Source of the DNA: Dicaeum eximium
Lineage: Eukaryota > Chordata > Aves > Passeriformes > Dicaeidae
Length of the DNA stretch: 64,000 nt
NCBI GenBank assembly: GCA_013396995.1
Contig: VWZP01002402.1
Location: forward strand, 71,833-135,832
Direction of reading: 5' to 3'
The notes beneath the pieces were generated by a model, which made no database searches, was not told where the DNA came from, and saw nothing but the letters and a program-made list of their open reading frames with translations. Below, one piece after another: positions 1 to 12,700 of the stretch; position 1 is the stretch's first letter, and each line of letters opens with the position of its first letter. Position numbers and translations under genes: made by a program.

Positions 1-183
1 TTGTTTGCTGGTACTAGTACCTTTGTTTCCTTTAGTTTTTTTTTTTCCTAGTAAAAACTGTTATTCCTATCCCCATATTTTTTTGCCTGAGAGCATTTTA
101 ATTTCAAAAAATTGCGGTGATTTGGAGGGAGGGGGTTTGTGTTTTTTCTTCCTTAGCAGACACCTGTCTTTTTTTAAACCAAG

Positions 184-660
184 ACACACAGCAAAGAACT
201 TCCTTCTAATATCTAATCTAAACCTACTTTCTTTTAGTTTTAAGCCATTTCCCCTTGTTTTAGTTTGAATCCATTCCCCCTTGGTTTAGTTTGAATCCAT
301 TCCCCCTTGGTTTAGTTTGAATCCATTCTCCCTTGTCCTGTCACTGCATGCTCTTGCAAAGGGTCCCTCTCCATCATTCTTGTAGTTTCCTAGAAGGCTG
401 CAATTAGGTTACCCCAAAGCTGTTTTATTTCCAGGCTGAACAATCCCAATTCTCTCAGCCTTTCCTCGTAAGAGAGATGCTCCATCCCTCTTATCCACTT
501 GCTGGCCTCTGCTGGACTCGCTCCAGCAGGTCCGTGTGGTCCCTGTGCTGGGACCGCAGAGCTGGATCCAGCACTGCAGCAGGGGTCCGGGTGGAGCAGA
601 TAGAGGGGCAGAATCCTTCCCTCGCCCCGCTGCCCTCACTGCTTTGGATGCAGCCGGGAT
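184..660 (-). repeat. CR1 LINE fragment, 3' part, minus orientation
   Basis: Read on the minus strand this follows the avian CR1 3' region: a stretch about a pool of clones of the form 'CTGAGAGAATTGGGATTG' followed by 'TTCAGCCTGGAAATAAAACA', then GTAGGTTTAGATTAGATATT. It is 5' truncated near 660 and lacks the terminal short-repeat tail, so it is a dead partial copy. A 26-base internal tandem expansion lies at 259-336. Subfamily was not determined. Confidence 0.85.
259..336. repeat. 26-bp tandem repeat, 3 copies, inside a CR1 copy
   Basis: The unit TTTAGTTTGAATCCATTC plus CCCCTTGG is repeated at 259-284, 285-310 and 311-336. The third copy differs at a few bases at its end. A degraded related half-unit precedes it. 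The array replaces what is normally a single segment of the CR1 3' region, so it arose after insertion. Confidence 0.9.
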
Positions 661-689
661 CGATGTCGAGTGATCGAGTTCTTCACCGT

Positions 690-1130
690 GGCCTCGGAGC
701 TCCCTCCGTGCGCCGAAAGCCTTCGCTCTCTGCTGCTGCCGCGGGGCCGGGCGGGCGGGCCGCCGCCAGGGGACACTGNTTGGGGACACCGCGGGCACGG
801 CTTGGGGCCACTACGGCGGAACACGGGGCCCGAGCGGCCCGGCCCGGCCCCGCACAGCCCCGGCAGCCCGAGGGGAGAGCGGGCATGGGAGGCGCTGCTG
901 CCGGCCCCGCTCGCCTCCTGCCCCGGGACACCGCAGCCCGGTGACCCGGCTGTGCCTCCCGGGGCTCTGGCCGGGTGTCCAGGGGCTGGTCGTGCCCGGG
1001 GAACAGCCGTAGCAGCGGTGCGGGAGCGCACGGACACGGGCTGCACGTCCCAGCGTGGGACTTCCAAGCATGTCAAACCTGCGCCGCGCTTTGGCACACA
1101 CGGGGACTTCCCCTCAGCTCAGCGAGCCCG
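690..1130. other. Orphan GC/CpG-rich segment
   Basis: A dense run of CpGs between the CR1 copy and AT-rich sequence, containing one ambiguous base at 779. It looks like a CpG island, but the open frames on both strands are low complexity and match no family I recognise. It may be an unannotated promoter (for example of a noncoding RNA), or GC-rich sequence associated with the neighbouring repeat. Confidence 0.45.
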
Positions 1131-3423
1131 GATCCAGTAAATGAAAATTCTGAGCCTGCTAGTTATTTGGATGGAGAGTCCCTGACGGCAATTTATAGAC
1201 TGTATATTGTGACTAACGATCACTGGGTCACTGGGATTTTCTGAAGGCTTTCAGGTATTGCCCGACAAGCTGCCTTAACGAGAGTGGGACATGAAGATGA
1301 CAGCGGTGACAGCCAGCAAATCACTTTATGTCCATGGATCCTATTCCACTGCATGGGTAAGATACCAAAGTATCGTGAGATACCCAGCATCTCCAAGGAC
1401 AGCTGCACAGCCGGTGCTGAGGGCACACACTGAACAGAAGCTGTGGACCAGAATTGCAGAGTAACTGCTAACCCTGAGCCAACACCTTTCACGTGTGTCC
1501 TCAGAGCACACACAGAAGCACCAGCTCAAATCCCCCGAGTGGGACGGCCATCAGAGGAAACACCGACTTTAACAGCACAAGGATTGCTACACATCGATCT
1601 TGCCAAAGCCACAAAACTGAAAACACTCTACAGTCGTGCAGTTTCTGCTCCAGCACTGTTCCAATGTAGCCCCAAACAAGAAAAAACCTTTATTATTAGC
1701 TCTGCTGCTCAGCAAGGCTAACTATCCCATACTGCCAATTCATCTGCGTTGCTTCCCATACAGAGGTTTTTCATTTATTGCACACTGCACTGTGCCACAC
1801 ACACTTGACCTTGGGTTTATAGGTGCACTCAGAGAGCAAGCATGCACATGATTCTGTAAGCAGTTCAGAGGAGAGCGTGCATAACAAATCACATCATCTC
1901 TCAGTAGTCCTTTTAGTCCAAAGTTTGGGAGGCACCTCAAGGAATAGTTTGATCATTATTAAACAATAATCTGGTCTGCTGGTTCTGCTATAGAACTGGA
2001 AACTCCTGGCAAGAATGGAGCAACAAACATCTCCAAGGTCATCTTGACAGGAGTGGCCTCCCACGACTTAAGCTACATTGTCTTTGAAATGATGACCAAA
2101 GGAATATGTGACTGCTTTTTAGAAGCAAGCATGTAAACTCACTAACACAGTGGTTAAATAGAAAAATATTAGCCCAAATCATTCTCTCTCATTTGGAAGC
2201 AGAATGTATTTCACATCAAGTGCAATTTCTCTCTTTAACAGCTTCATCTTAATGCTTTTAGTATTTTACTTGTACAGCTACTTGTACAATCTGTAGCCAA
2301 CATTTCATTCACTGCTTTTCAGTCAATGCTTGGAGTTCCCTCAGAGGGACACATAAATCCTGGACTGCACTGATCACACCTACTCAGCAAGAATAACACA
2401 CACTCAGGGGCTAAAGCATTGTCCTCCAAGGCAGCAAGCTTGGTGTAAAGTCTGAAAGGATTCCCTAGGCATTGCTTTCCATGTGATTGTTTCAGAGCCT
2501 TACACAGTATTATAGGGGGCATGTCCTAAAGGAATTTATACTAGCCAAGTGGTTTGATTTTGTATGACTATCCCCCCAGAAAATCAGAGAGAACTGAAAT
2601 ATGGGATATGTAGGGGAAAGTACACATGATTCTGTAAAAACACTTAGCATTCTGAGTGCTTTTTTGGGGAGCTAATCGTCACCTGAGAAAATTGTTAATG
2701 TTTTGCAGCTCCCAAGGGAATAGTGTGGAACATATTCCTGCATGACATAGACTCATGTCTCACCTGGGAGCCCTGACTCATTGCTTGGGTACACTGTTCT
2801 GTACATCAGATGCTGTGTAAGACATGATTTTTCCACTGTGAATTATGCAACTTCTTCTGTAATAAAAACTGTGTGGGGAAACTACAAGAAGCTCTCAGTT
2901 CCAAATGAGCTTATTCCATTTTATTGGTGCTGGCAAACCTTTCTGCAAAGTGGCATATGGATGGGCTGCCTATCCTGCCTGATTCATGGGATTCAAATGC
3001 AGAGTGCATATTGTGATCACATACTGCAAAGGCTACTTTAGGGTTTTGAAATGCTGTGAACAACTATGAAGGGTAATCTCTTACTGAGTATTGCAGTTGA
3101 ACTGCTATAGCAAGTATCAATATAGAGCTGAAAAGGGTTTTCACTTAATGCCTTCTCTTGAAGCCACAAATTTCTTTGAAAATAAAGCTATGTGTGGCAT
3201 CCAGAGGTTCACAACATACCCAAGAAGACATGACCATAAAAAATATATCCACATATGAAATAAAGAAGTCATTGTTCTAATCACAGGAAAACTTCCAAAT
3301 CTCCACCTTGCTTATTCCCAAAAGTGGAAAAGGAAAGGAATTTTTTCAGATTATTGCATCTGAATCAAAAAAGCTCCAGAGGGACACAGATCACGAAGAA
3401 CACAGCTCTGAGTAACCAGCTAG
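1131..3423. other. Intergenic, no supported gene
   Basis: Moderate-AT noncoding sequence. Short open frames occur on both strands but none shows conserved motifs, splice-compatible structure or recognisable repeat homology. Confidence 0.6.
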
Positions 3424-3790
3424 CTCAGCCTGGAGAAGAGGAGACTGAGGGGAGAGCTCATTGTGGTCTTCAACATCCTCATGAGGGGAAATGGAGGGGC
3501 AGGCATCAATCTCTTCACTCTCCTGATCAGTGACAGGGCTCAAGAAAACATGTCAGGGCAGGTTTAGGTTGGGTGTCAGGACAAGGTTCTTCATCCAGAG
3601 GGCAGCTGGGCACTGGAACAGGTTCCCCAGGGCAGTGGTCACAGCACCATGCTTGACAGATTTCAAGAAGTCTTTGGACAATGCTCTCAGGCACATGGTG
3701 TGACTCTTGGGGTATCCTGTGCAGGGCCAGGGATTGGACTCGATGATTCTGATGGGTCCCTTCCAGCTCAGGGCATTCCGTGATCTGTGT
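3424..3790 (+). repeat. CR1 LINE 3' end, plus orientation
   Basis: It begins with CAGCCTGGAGAAGAGGAGAC and continues through the typical CR1 3' order: GGCACTGGAACAGGTTCCCC, then GGGATTGGACTCGATGATTC, then the gggtcccttccag tail. It ends near a degenerate terminal repeat at about 3770-3790. Old, diverged, 5' truncated. Confidence 0.85.
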
Positions 3791-6700
3791 CAAAGTGGTC
3801 ATTTCAGGAGGTCAGTGACAGCGCCACGGCCGCCCATCAGCGCCAGGAGCTCAGCTATTACTGAAGCACGTTAACAAGCCAGCTGAGACATTTCTGCAGA
3901 TATCAAATGACAGATGATCTGTCCAGTTTATGTATACAAATGTTGGATGCCAAATGAGGGTGAAGGGGTCCATAACACAATGTGTTCAGCAGCAAGCACG
4001 ACCTCCTAATTCAAGGCATTCCCCAGCCTTTACTTCTGTCTCTCTGCCATAGCAATCTCCTCTCTTTCAGCTGTGCCATGTCTGCTGTTTGCCAAGTCAT
4101 TCCAAACAGGATCAGGCAACTGTTGCTCAAAAAAGGCTCCTTTTTTTTCACACAAGATTTCTTTTCAGCCATCTACGGTTCAATGACCAAGTTTATTACA
4201 CAGCCTATAAACATTGTGCTGCCAACAGAGGGAGAGCAGCAATATGGGAGAAGGGTGGGAGAGAGAGGTTAAAACCTGCTGTACCTGGTGTTGCCACCTG
4301 GAAAACTGCATGTGCACCTACTCTCTCATGCAAAGGATTGAAATTCTAGCCTAGGTAGTTTTCAGAGACAAAGAAAGTTTACTTTTTTCTCTGGATGGCT
4401 GAAGGCTCTGCCCTTTCCCTTTCTCTCTTCCCATTCTGAGTAGGAGCAGAGCATCTTGTTTGAAACCCTGGCAGAAGACATTCCCTGATGACAAATACCA
4501 CTGACCTGAGGGGTGGAGAGGAGCAGGTTTCACCCTGGCATTTCTCACAAGATTAAAACCAAAACTTCTCACTCTTTGACTGCACCAGTAATAAACCACA
4601 AGTAAGCACATTGTGATGCCTTACCTTAAAGCCTCAGTGGCCTTTCAAGGGAACCAAGACATCTGAGTGAGAACTGAAGTGGGTTAAGCAGAGGTTTGTC
4701 CCTTTCTGTCAGTTCTGGTAATCAATGGGCAGAGGAGCAGAGTGACCTCCGTGCAGTCAAACCTGTGGCTGCTGCATTTACCAGAAGCTATTTCTCAGTG
4801 CTCTTACTCAGCTGGAATGTACCCACATACACACCCCTGCTGAAATCAGTTTGTGAACTAGCTGTCATCCACACCCATTTGAAAACTCCTTTGTACTGCC
4901 AAGATGGCATAAAGGGGGGGTAAGGGGAAAAAGCAGGAGTGATGTTTCATTTTATTAGTTGAGTTGGTAGGACCACGGTTTTGAGAACAGCAAAGCAGAT
5001 CATCCAAGCACTTCACAACATAATGCAGCTGTTTGCAATTTTCCCTAAGATTTTGAGAAAATTTAGACTGCAATGTGCAGGTTCACAGCCTGAATACAGA
5101 TCTGTGCATGCAAAACCTTTGTACCCTCACTGGGAGTATCAGCACACAATTAAATTAAAATATTTAAATTTGCTAACTGCAGTGCTGTAACAGTAATGCA
5201 AATCTTTTCTTTGCAATCAAAGAAAGTCCACTTTCATGCCAAATATGCATTAATTAAACTTGCCTCATACAATTCCCTGAGTGGACTGAAGGTAGAAAAG
5301 AAGTCTGCTCCATTAAACTCCAGAGAATAACCTCAGAGAACTAACCCTGGGTTGCTAATTGAATGACATCAGAAAGCAGCCATCAGCCGTGTTCTGCCAA
5401 TTTCCTAGATGCTGGAGAGCTTTGTCAAGAGTTGCATTAAATGATCTGTCATCAACTGAATATTAATCTCTCAGTATTTTATTACTCAGACCTAAACAGG
5501 GCCTTCTGGAGGGCATGAATTATTGGCAATGGGAGGCAGTAATTACAAAGTGAGGTATATGCAGAAAACATGACGAGCGAGTTTAAATGGTGTCTGGGGA
5601 CCATTTAATATTGTGCTGGCAAACATTGCATGCCATAAAACCATTTGAGAGAGAAGAGATATAATGCAGGAATCCAGCCTCCAAACAACAAAAAGGAACC
5701 CCAAAGCAGAAAATTGCATTTTTTTGATTCTCACATTAAGGCAGAACCCTCCAGGCTCTGCTCCTACAAGAGAGCAGTAGGATCTGCCAATACCTTATGG
5801 ATGTGCCGAGTCTCTTGAATGTGCTGCAGGACTGGACACATTTTTTAACACATAGTAATTTCTATAAATGAGATGCCATAGTCCATGGCCTGTCTTTTGG
5901 GTGCCATGTGGCTGATGAGAGTCTTGCTGAACCCAGTGGTGAAGGGGATCCAAGCAAAAGCAAAGGTAATTTGAGGAAATTTGCACTATTTGTGCATAAC
6001 ATGGACGTGATTCTGTTGTAGCTAAGAAAATATTTCAGTACACAGAAAACAAAGCCCCAAAGAATTATTACAGTTGAAATATCACAACTTAAGCCAAGCA
6101 TGAACAGACACTATGTATTCTTAAGGGATGGTAAGGAAAAATAAATCAAAGCACACTCATATAGAAGATCAGCTGTCACAGGCAGGGCATATGGCTGACA
6201 AAAAGATAAGAGGCTTTGGAAAGCATCACAGAATTATTAGGAAGCCTCAGTCCATGAAACAGAGAACCAACCTGTCCAGGTTACATGATACAGCTTGATG
6301 TTCCCACAGCTATCAGTATTGCATGAGAAAGCATGAGTAAAAGCAGAGTTTTGTTCAGGTGTATCAGGACAAGGAAAGACCAGGAAAGTACTGGAGCATT
6401 TCTCTGAATTGCTACTCAGTGCAATAAATCCCCTGCCTTGAAGAACTTGTATTACTAGGTAAAATGGGTGCTGGGAAGAGATGCATCTAATCTGATAAAT
6501 GACAAACAGAAATGTACCTTGCAAAGCACGGTGGAGGTAAATTAAGAACATTTGTTTATTAAACAGGAGTTGAAAATGCATAGCATAAAAGAAAAAAAAA
6601 AAAGTCAGTATTGTCAGGGAAATTGGAATGTTCCTGAGCACAAAAAGTAAAGACTCTGCATATCGACTTGGGATAGATTTTTGCTTTCTCTCTCACTGCT

Positions 6701-8900
6701 ATTTTTAATTTACATTCAGTAACTGAATCACTGCTCTTGAAATGTTACTGTTTCATATAAAACACTGTTTCATTATAAAACAAGCATCAGATGTGCAATG
6801 AGATTTTTATTAAGAAATATTGTTTATTAATAATTAACAAATATTCATTTATAAATGCAACAGTTTAATATCCTTGTGTTATCATTTATTATAGTATATT
6901 CCTCAAATTTTTGAGAGCAGGCCAGTAAAATGGCAGCTAAGAGTCTCTGCATATGCATCTGATGTCAGATCTTGAGATAAAAGTGAAATTGAAAACACAT
7001 CATCTGTTTTTTCTTTTGAATGTATACACCTGGTACTTAAAAAGTAAAATAATTTAATTTTCCTGAACATTATAAAACGTATAACTTGGTATCAAAGTAA
7101 TTATCTACAAATGTATGTTGTTTTGTGAATTTGTAATTGGAGGTGTACAGAAAAAAACCCCAAATGAATAATGATGGAAAACCAGTTAGTGGAAACTGTG
7201 GGAATTGTTTTTCATGTGAATTAAGTGGAATATTTGGAGCTCAGCAAAATATCAATCAAAATTATATTAAAAGCTGATAATCTAATAATTTGGAGGGAAA
7301 ATGTTTTGATTACACAGTCTTTTAACACAATGGTAAAAATACAGGTGTGTTCACATGTGAGTGTCATTCAGCATTTCTCATAAAAAGCCTGACTGGTTAT
7401 GTAACTTTATATTACAACCCTCCATCACCCACATTCCCATTTGTGCTCCTCTACTTGAACTGTGACCACAGGAAGCTCCTGCATGGGCTGACCTCACTGA
7501 CTCTTTGATCTGAAACTGCAGATGGAAGAAGGGTGGAAGTACCAGCAGGACAAAGGTTCTCACACAGGAAGGTTCCCTCAACATTGAATCACCTGGAAAA
7601 CAGGACAATACCTAAGTTGTGGTCAGTAATTTCCTCACCTGTATGATTAAAAAGACTCAAATTTGATTGTTCTTGGCTATTAATCAAGTCCATAAACAGA
7701 GCTGATGAATCACCTACCCCTAGAAAGGCATGAGCAAGGGTGCTTAACCTCTCAGTGCACTGACAGAATAGGTCCTGAGTCCATACTGGAACTTACCAAA
7801 CAAATGGGAAGACCAGAATTTACAAGGGAAATTTCTAGCTTATGTTCTATTGTCATTTACTGTAAGAAATGAAAGAAAAAAAATATTCATCTCTAGAGAT
7901 TATTTACCTCGCAACCCAATAGTGCACTTGGAAATTACTGTACCCTAAAACAGCTCTGATAAGCAAAGATGAAACTCAAATAGCTAAAAGGGAACTAAAA
8001 GAGCTCTTGCTTAGTATCAAATCCTGTTTTAAAACTTTCTGCTCTTAAAGACATCCTGTTTATATATTTAATCAATGAACTGGATGTAAGACAAACAAAA
8101 ATGGCCTGCAATCTTCTGTGAAATGTATACTTGCAGAGATGGAGTAACTCAGCTTTCAAAGTAAACAGCTAAACAGCCTGGGAAATTCCCCAAATTCCTG
8201 ATAGATTTTGTTTCTGTTTCTCTGTGAACAGTGTTGTAATTTTTATTTTTTCTGGGAACATATCATGGTTCAGTGGTAGACATTTAGAAAAGAAAACTCC
8301 CTTTCTTTTCCGCTCTTTCCTTACATGGATCCAATAAAAAAATTCAATTTGGTAAGAGACTCTGCCTCTGACAAAACCTTACATCTGACCTCCTGTCAAA
8401 ATGAGTTTCTGGATAATGAAATCTTAGGGGACTGCTTTGTTTGTTTTAAGATCTGCTCTCTTTTAAAGTTCAGCTGCAAGCCTTCTCCAAAGAGAGTAAG
8501 GAGATTGGGACAGGAGGAAATGTTTTGGATCACCAGCGAATTCAGTTTGTCCCACATGAAGTACATAACCTTCATCCCAAAACCGAGTGGGTTGCACACA
8601 CACCTGCCAACCCACAAGACTGCTCCTATGCATCATTTCTGCTGGAAGGCTTTCTGACATCTTTCTTCTGACAGGTAGACACTTCTTCACATATATAGCT
8701 CAAAAACAAGTACAAGCTATACCTATTTATTCTTCTACTAACACTACTGCTTCTCTATGACAGCTCTTTCTCTCACATGATCTTTGATCTGATGTTATTA
8801 CATAGACAACGATCCCACCACTTTTCAGACTTTGTCTCTGAAGTTTCAAAAAAAAAAAAAGGGTTCTTCATTCCCCTAACCTTCCCAGTAGCCCTTCTGG
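3791..8900. other. Intergenic, AT-rich, no supported gene
   Basis: No coding exon is recognised. It includes an especially AT-rich block at about 6.66-7.35 kb and the homeodomain/POU motif-rich stretch listed separately at 5185-5660. By synteny this is the ATF3-BATF3 interval. Confidence 0.6.
5185..5660. promoter_or_regulatory. Candidate conserved noncoding element, POU/homeodomain motif-rich
   Basis: Contains a perfect octamer ATGCAAAT at 5196-5203, ATGCATTAATTAA at about 5246-5258, and several TAATT/CAATTA-type cores at about 5358, 5463 and 5539. There is no repeat signature or coding frame. The motif density resembles vertebrate developmental enhancers. Conservation cannot be tested here, so this is inference. 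Confidence 0.3.
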
Positions 8901-9560
8901 GTACCTGTACTAGTTTTGGTTCATCTTTCTTTATCATGGTTGAGCAGAAATGTATGCAGTAGTTCAGATGAGGTTTGACATTGACATTTCTCTCTTTAAG
9001 AACACAAATAAAGAGATAACCCCATCACTATGCATCTGTGTCACAATAGAGGATGACATGAATCACAGAGACACTGCAAACTCCAGCCCGGGAAAAGGCA
9101 AAGAAGAGACCAACTTTATTTTGATTTTCGTACTCCATAGAGTTTTGGGAACAACCGTGGATTGGAGAATGAGGTCACCACCTCTCCAACCACACTGGTC
9201 AATGAAAAGGTCCATCAAACCCTTCTCCCCGGAGAAAGGAATGAAACACAAAGAGACAGTTAGGAAAACATGTGCTCTGTTTACAGAAACCAGCGAGAAG
9301 CTCCACTACAGAAAGGAAAATATCAGAAGGCTGAAAATTCAGGGTGACACAATTGAGTGCCTATTTTTCCTTCTTTTTGCTCCACTGCATTGGTGCCTCA
9401 GCATCAGTTGCTAATATGCTTTTGCCCATTCATTCCATTGGCATTTTCAACTCAGGAGTCTCCACCTTGTGACAGAAATTCTTGGGAATTGTTCTTCACG
9501 TGTGTGACTGCACTCTGCATCATGGCTAGAGGATGCTAGATAATCTCATCTAGGCTCCCT

Positions 9561-9637
9561 TGTCCCCAAAAGGCTGGAGCAGATGAACTTTCAGGATTCC
9601 TTCCAACATGGGCTGTCCTGTGACTCTATGATTCTAC
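9561..9637 (+). repeat. CR1 3' tail relic
   Basis: Resembles the CR1 terminus, where 'gatgatctttaaggtcccttccaac' leads to 'tgattctat'. Here the match runs through GATTCCTTCCAACATGGGC to TGACTCTATGATTCTAC. Highly diverged. Confidence 0.5.
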
Positions 9638-9689
9638 AAATAACAGCATTTCTATTCCCTTCTGCAAGGTCATGCAAGCTCTTTTGCAG

Positions 9690-9790
9690 GATATTTCAGT
9701 CTTCTGTAGTAATGGTCCCTTTGTATCCAAAGTCTTTACCAAAGATACTAAACAAGAGAGGCCTGTGATCAGTTCTTGAGAGCCTCCACT
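9690..9790 (-). repeat. Degenerate CR1 internal fragment
   Basis: The run AAAGATACTAAACAAGAGAG followed by a 'ggcctgtgatcagttcttgag' context resembles the reverse complement of a CR1 reverse-transcriptase-region segment that recurs in bird genomes. Ancient and weak. Confidence 0.35.
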
Positions 9791-9799
9791 TATAAATGA

Positions 9800-12700
9800 T
9801 TTATTAGCCTAATAGCTCACTTTTCAAAAATAACTTTTGCCATTTTCCTTCAGCTAATTCTACTTTTTCAATAGCTAGTCCTATTTTTCAATTCTTGCAC
9901 AACTTCTCCAGCTGAAGCAATTGTATCTTACATGGCATTGCAACAAAAATTTAAGGAGAGTTTTGTTGCTTATTCCTTATTGTCATTTATTTACCTAAGA
10001 CAGATAACAAATTAGTACTCTCAAGATTTAATTTATAATGGGAAAACAAATTTTAATAATCTGCTTATCCCAAGAGAGACTACTTACAACCCTTGCTTAG
10101 AATTTCAAGAGCTTTGATATTTTAATAATTTAGAATAATGAAAATGTGACAACAAGCTCATTATGAGAGAGTTAAAGGAGAAGGTTCTGCCACCTGACTG
10201 GAGACTGCTCCAGGGGAATGGTCTGGGTAGACTTAACTGGACTGCAGCCAGATGGGTGTAGCAAGCTCCACCAGCAGTCTGCAGAGCTTTCTAAACACAT
10301 ATAATAAAAACTCTCCTACTGCAAATTTAAAGCAAACACACCTTTTACAGATGTTGTTTTCTCTTTGGCTCCATGAAGAAGCTGCTTAGGATGAGATAAG
10401 CTGTGACACTGGAGCATGGCAGCCACTCAGTACTGACTCCACGAATGAATGTTTCCATTCTACACCAAAACACTTGTGGTTTAGTTTTTCCACTTCTAAA
10501 GAGAACAGTAATGATTCCTCTACAGCAGACCAAACTCATAATTAGCAGGAAACAGGTTATTTGCAAAAGATATGCCAGCTATTTTCACAATACACCTGAT
10601 GTCATGATTTCAAAATTCTGCAGTGAGAAAAGATTCCTATTCTACCATTACAGTTTTTTTCCATAGGAGCTATGTAGGAAAAAAATACCTGAATGCATGC
10701 CAGAAATGGAGCATGCAATCCCAGGGATGATTGTTACTACGGTTTCTTTATTAAGAATTACCCACTTCCAGTGAGCCTGTAGCTATTCTTGAGTTAAATA
10801 TTACCCAAGTGAGTAAGCAAAGTTCTGCATGTCCTCTGAGGCAGCTGCAGGACCATTTCTACTTCCAGTGAAATCAATGTATAAACCACGTTTCTGCAAA
10901 GAATTAATCCAAATTCTTTCACTCCCTTATGGATCTGTGCCCACACCACATGCTGTATGTACATGTAAGATGTTTCTCCAGTGACCACTTGACAGTAACC
11001 CAGGGTTTACAAACAGAAAATTCCTACCCTCCTATAAAGAGAATGACATTTAGTCTTTGTGACAGAAAATAAACCCCCAACTTCTCCTACTAATCATACA
11101 TGCTTCCTTCCTGTAACAGGAATTATATCACTGCACTGATGGGAAGAAAAGGGATTTTTTTTAAATGGTTGTTTTATCTATCACTTTCACTGAGACAGAA
11201 ATTCTAGACTGATTCACAGATGGAAACCTCAAATGCCATGCAGCAAAGCATTCATCTATGGACAGGAAACAGTATGGGTTTGATAGGCTACAGTAAAGGT
11301 TATACCACCTTTAAGTACTTCTTAAAAGACTGCACAGACACCTTCCTTAATACTTGAGTGACAAAACAAGGCACACATCAAAGCCTTTAATCATATACAG
11401 GGTGTACCAGTGAAGTGCAGTTTCTGTATGGCTTTACAGATTAGCCTTGATGCTCTAATACTGATTCCATTAAGGGATGTTGTCACCAAGCTATGCAGAA
11501 ACACAAGGAAACAGGAAGAAGAAAAAAAAAAGTGGCATTTGAAATAATGAGAATACAAAGGCTAATGCAAGTACCAAATGCAGATGAGATCAAGAGGCAT
11601 AGCAGAAGGAGCAATAAATTACACTAACTGCCACCAGGGCAAAGAACACAAAGTCTGTAGAACAGGCTGGTTTAAATTTGGGTTTTTTTTAAATATATAC
11701 TTTCAGCAAGACTGGATGTATACATGAATGCACTTATAAATGTTCACAGGCATGAATGTAAAATACCAGTGGAAGGAGGAAGACTTTCTAATAAGCTCTC
11801 TTGAGGTATAACAACTGATCTGTTACACAAGCAGTAATGGGAAGCTTGACTTTGCCTTCCTGTTGATTTTTTTAGCTTTGGAGGCTAAAATTAACTTTTT
11901 AAAATATAATAATTTTCAATATGACCCAACTAAACCCAAAAGAAATTAACAGATAAACAGCTGAATTGGACCCAGTCTGTTCCTAGAATAAGTACTTTTG
12001 TCTGTAAGTTTGCAGTAAGCACTTTGCTTCTTCATTAGACTCATAGAAAATAAAAAGGAAAAAAAAATGGAAATCTACACTAACTGTATCTAGACAAACT
12101 ATAACCTTCACTGTGAACCTAAGAGGCAAAATCCAGCTTTGTTAACAACCCTCATCTCCATGACACATCCACAAATAAGGCTGCAATTCACAGTGTGCCT
12201 CACATGAACCATGATTTGAATACAGAAAAGATCCTCCCCGTTTACCTGCATCTGAAAATCACGTGGATGTAACACAGACCACATTTTTGTGGGGAATGAG
12301 TCAAACCAACTGGAAGCTTTTTGAAGCTACAGTATATCAAGTGGGATTTTAGCCATATATAGATGTGAAACCTTTTTTTTGATGGTGTAACACTGCTGCA
12401 AAAGGAGAGGTTTGGATCTGAAAAAGAATTTTCTGTTGCTTCCTTAACAAATGGACTTTTTCCTTTCTGTTCTCCTTTCTGGTTCCCTATTCATGTAAAA
12501 ATTATCCCAGGCTCCAGAACACACTTTCTGTTTTGAAGGTTCCTGTAAATCAATATCCTTACGAACAGCTCCTGCAAAAAGCGTAAGACTGTGCTTTAAC
12601 AGCTCATGGTCCTTGTCAACTCATGATTCAGCTCTGACATTAATTCTATAAATATATCAGAATGTTGGACTTAGGTGGCTTGGGATACTAATTTTGCTCA

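Noticed and set aside
409..1140. Several overlapping frames on both strands at the left end
   Set aside because: They span a CR1 relic and a GC-rich block with an N; none looks like protein.
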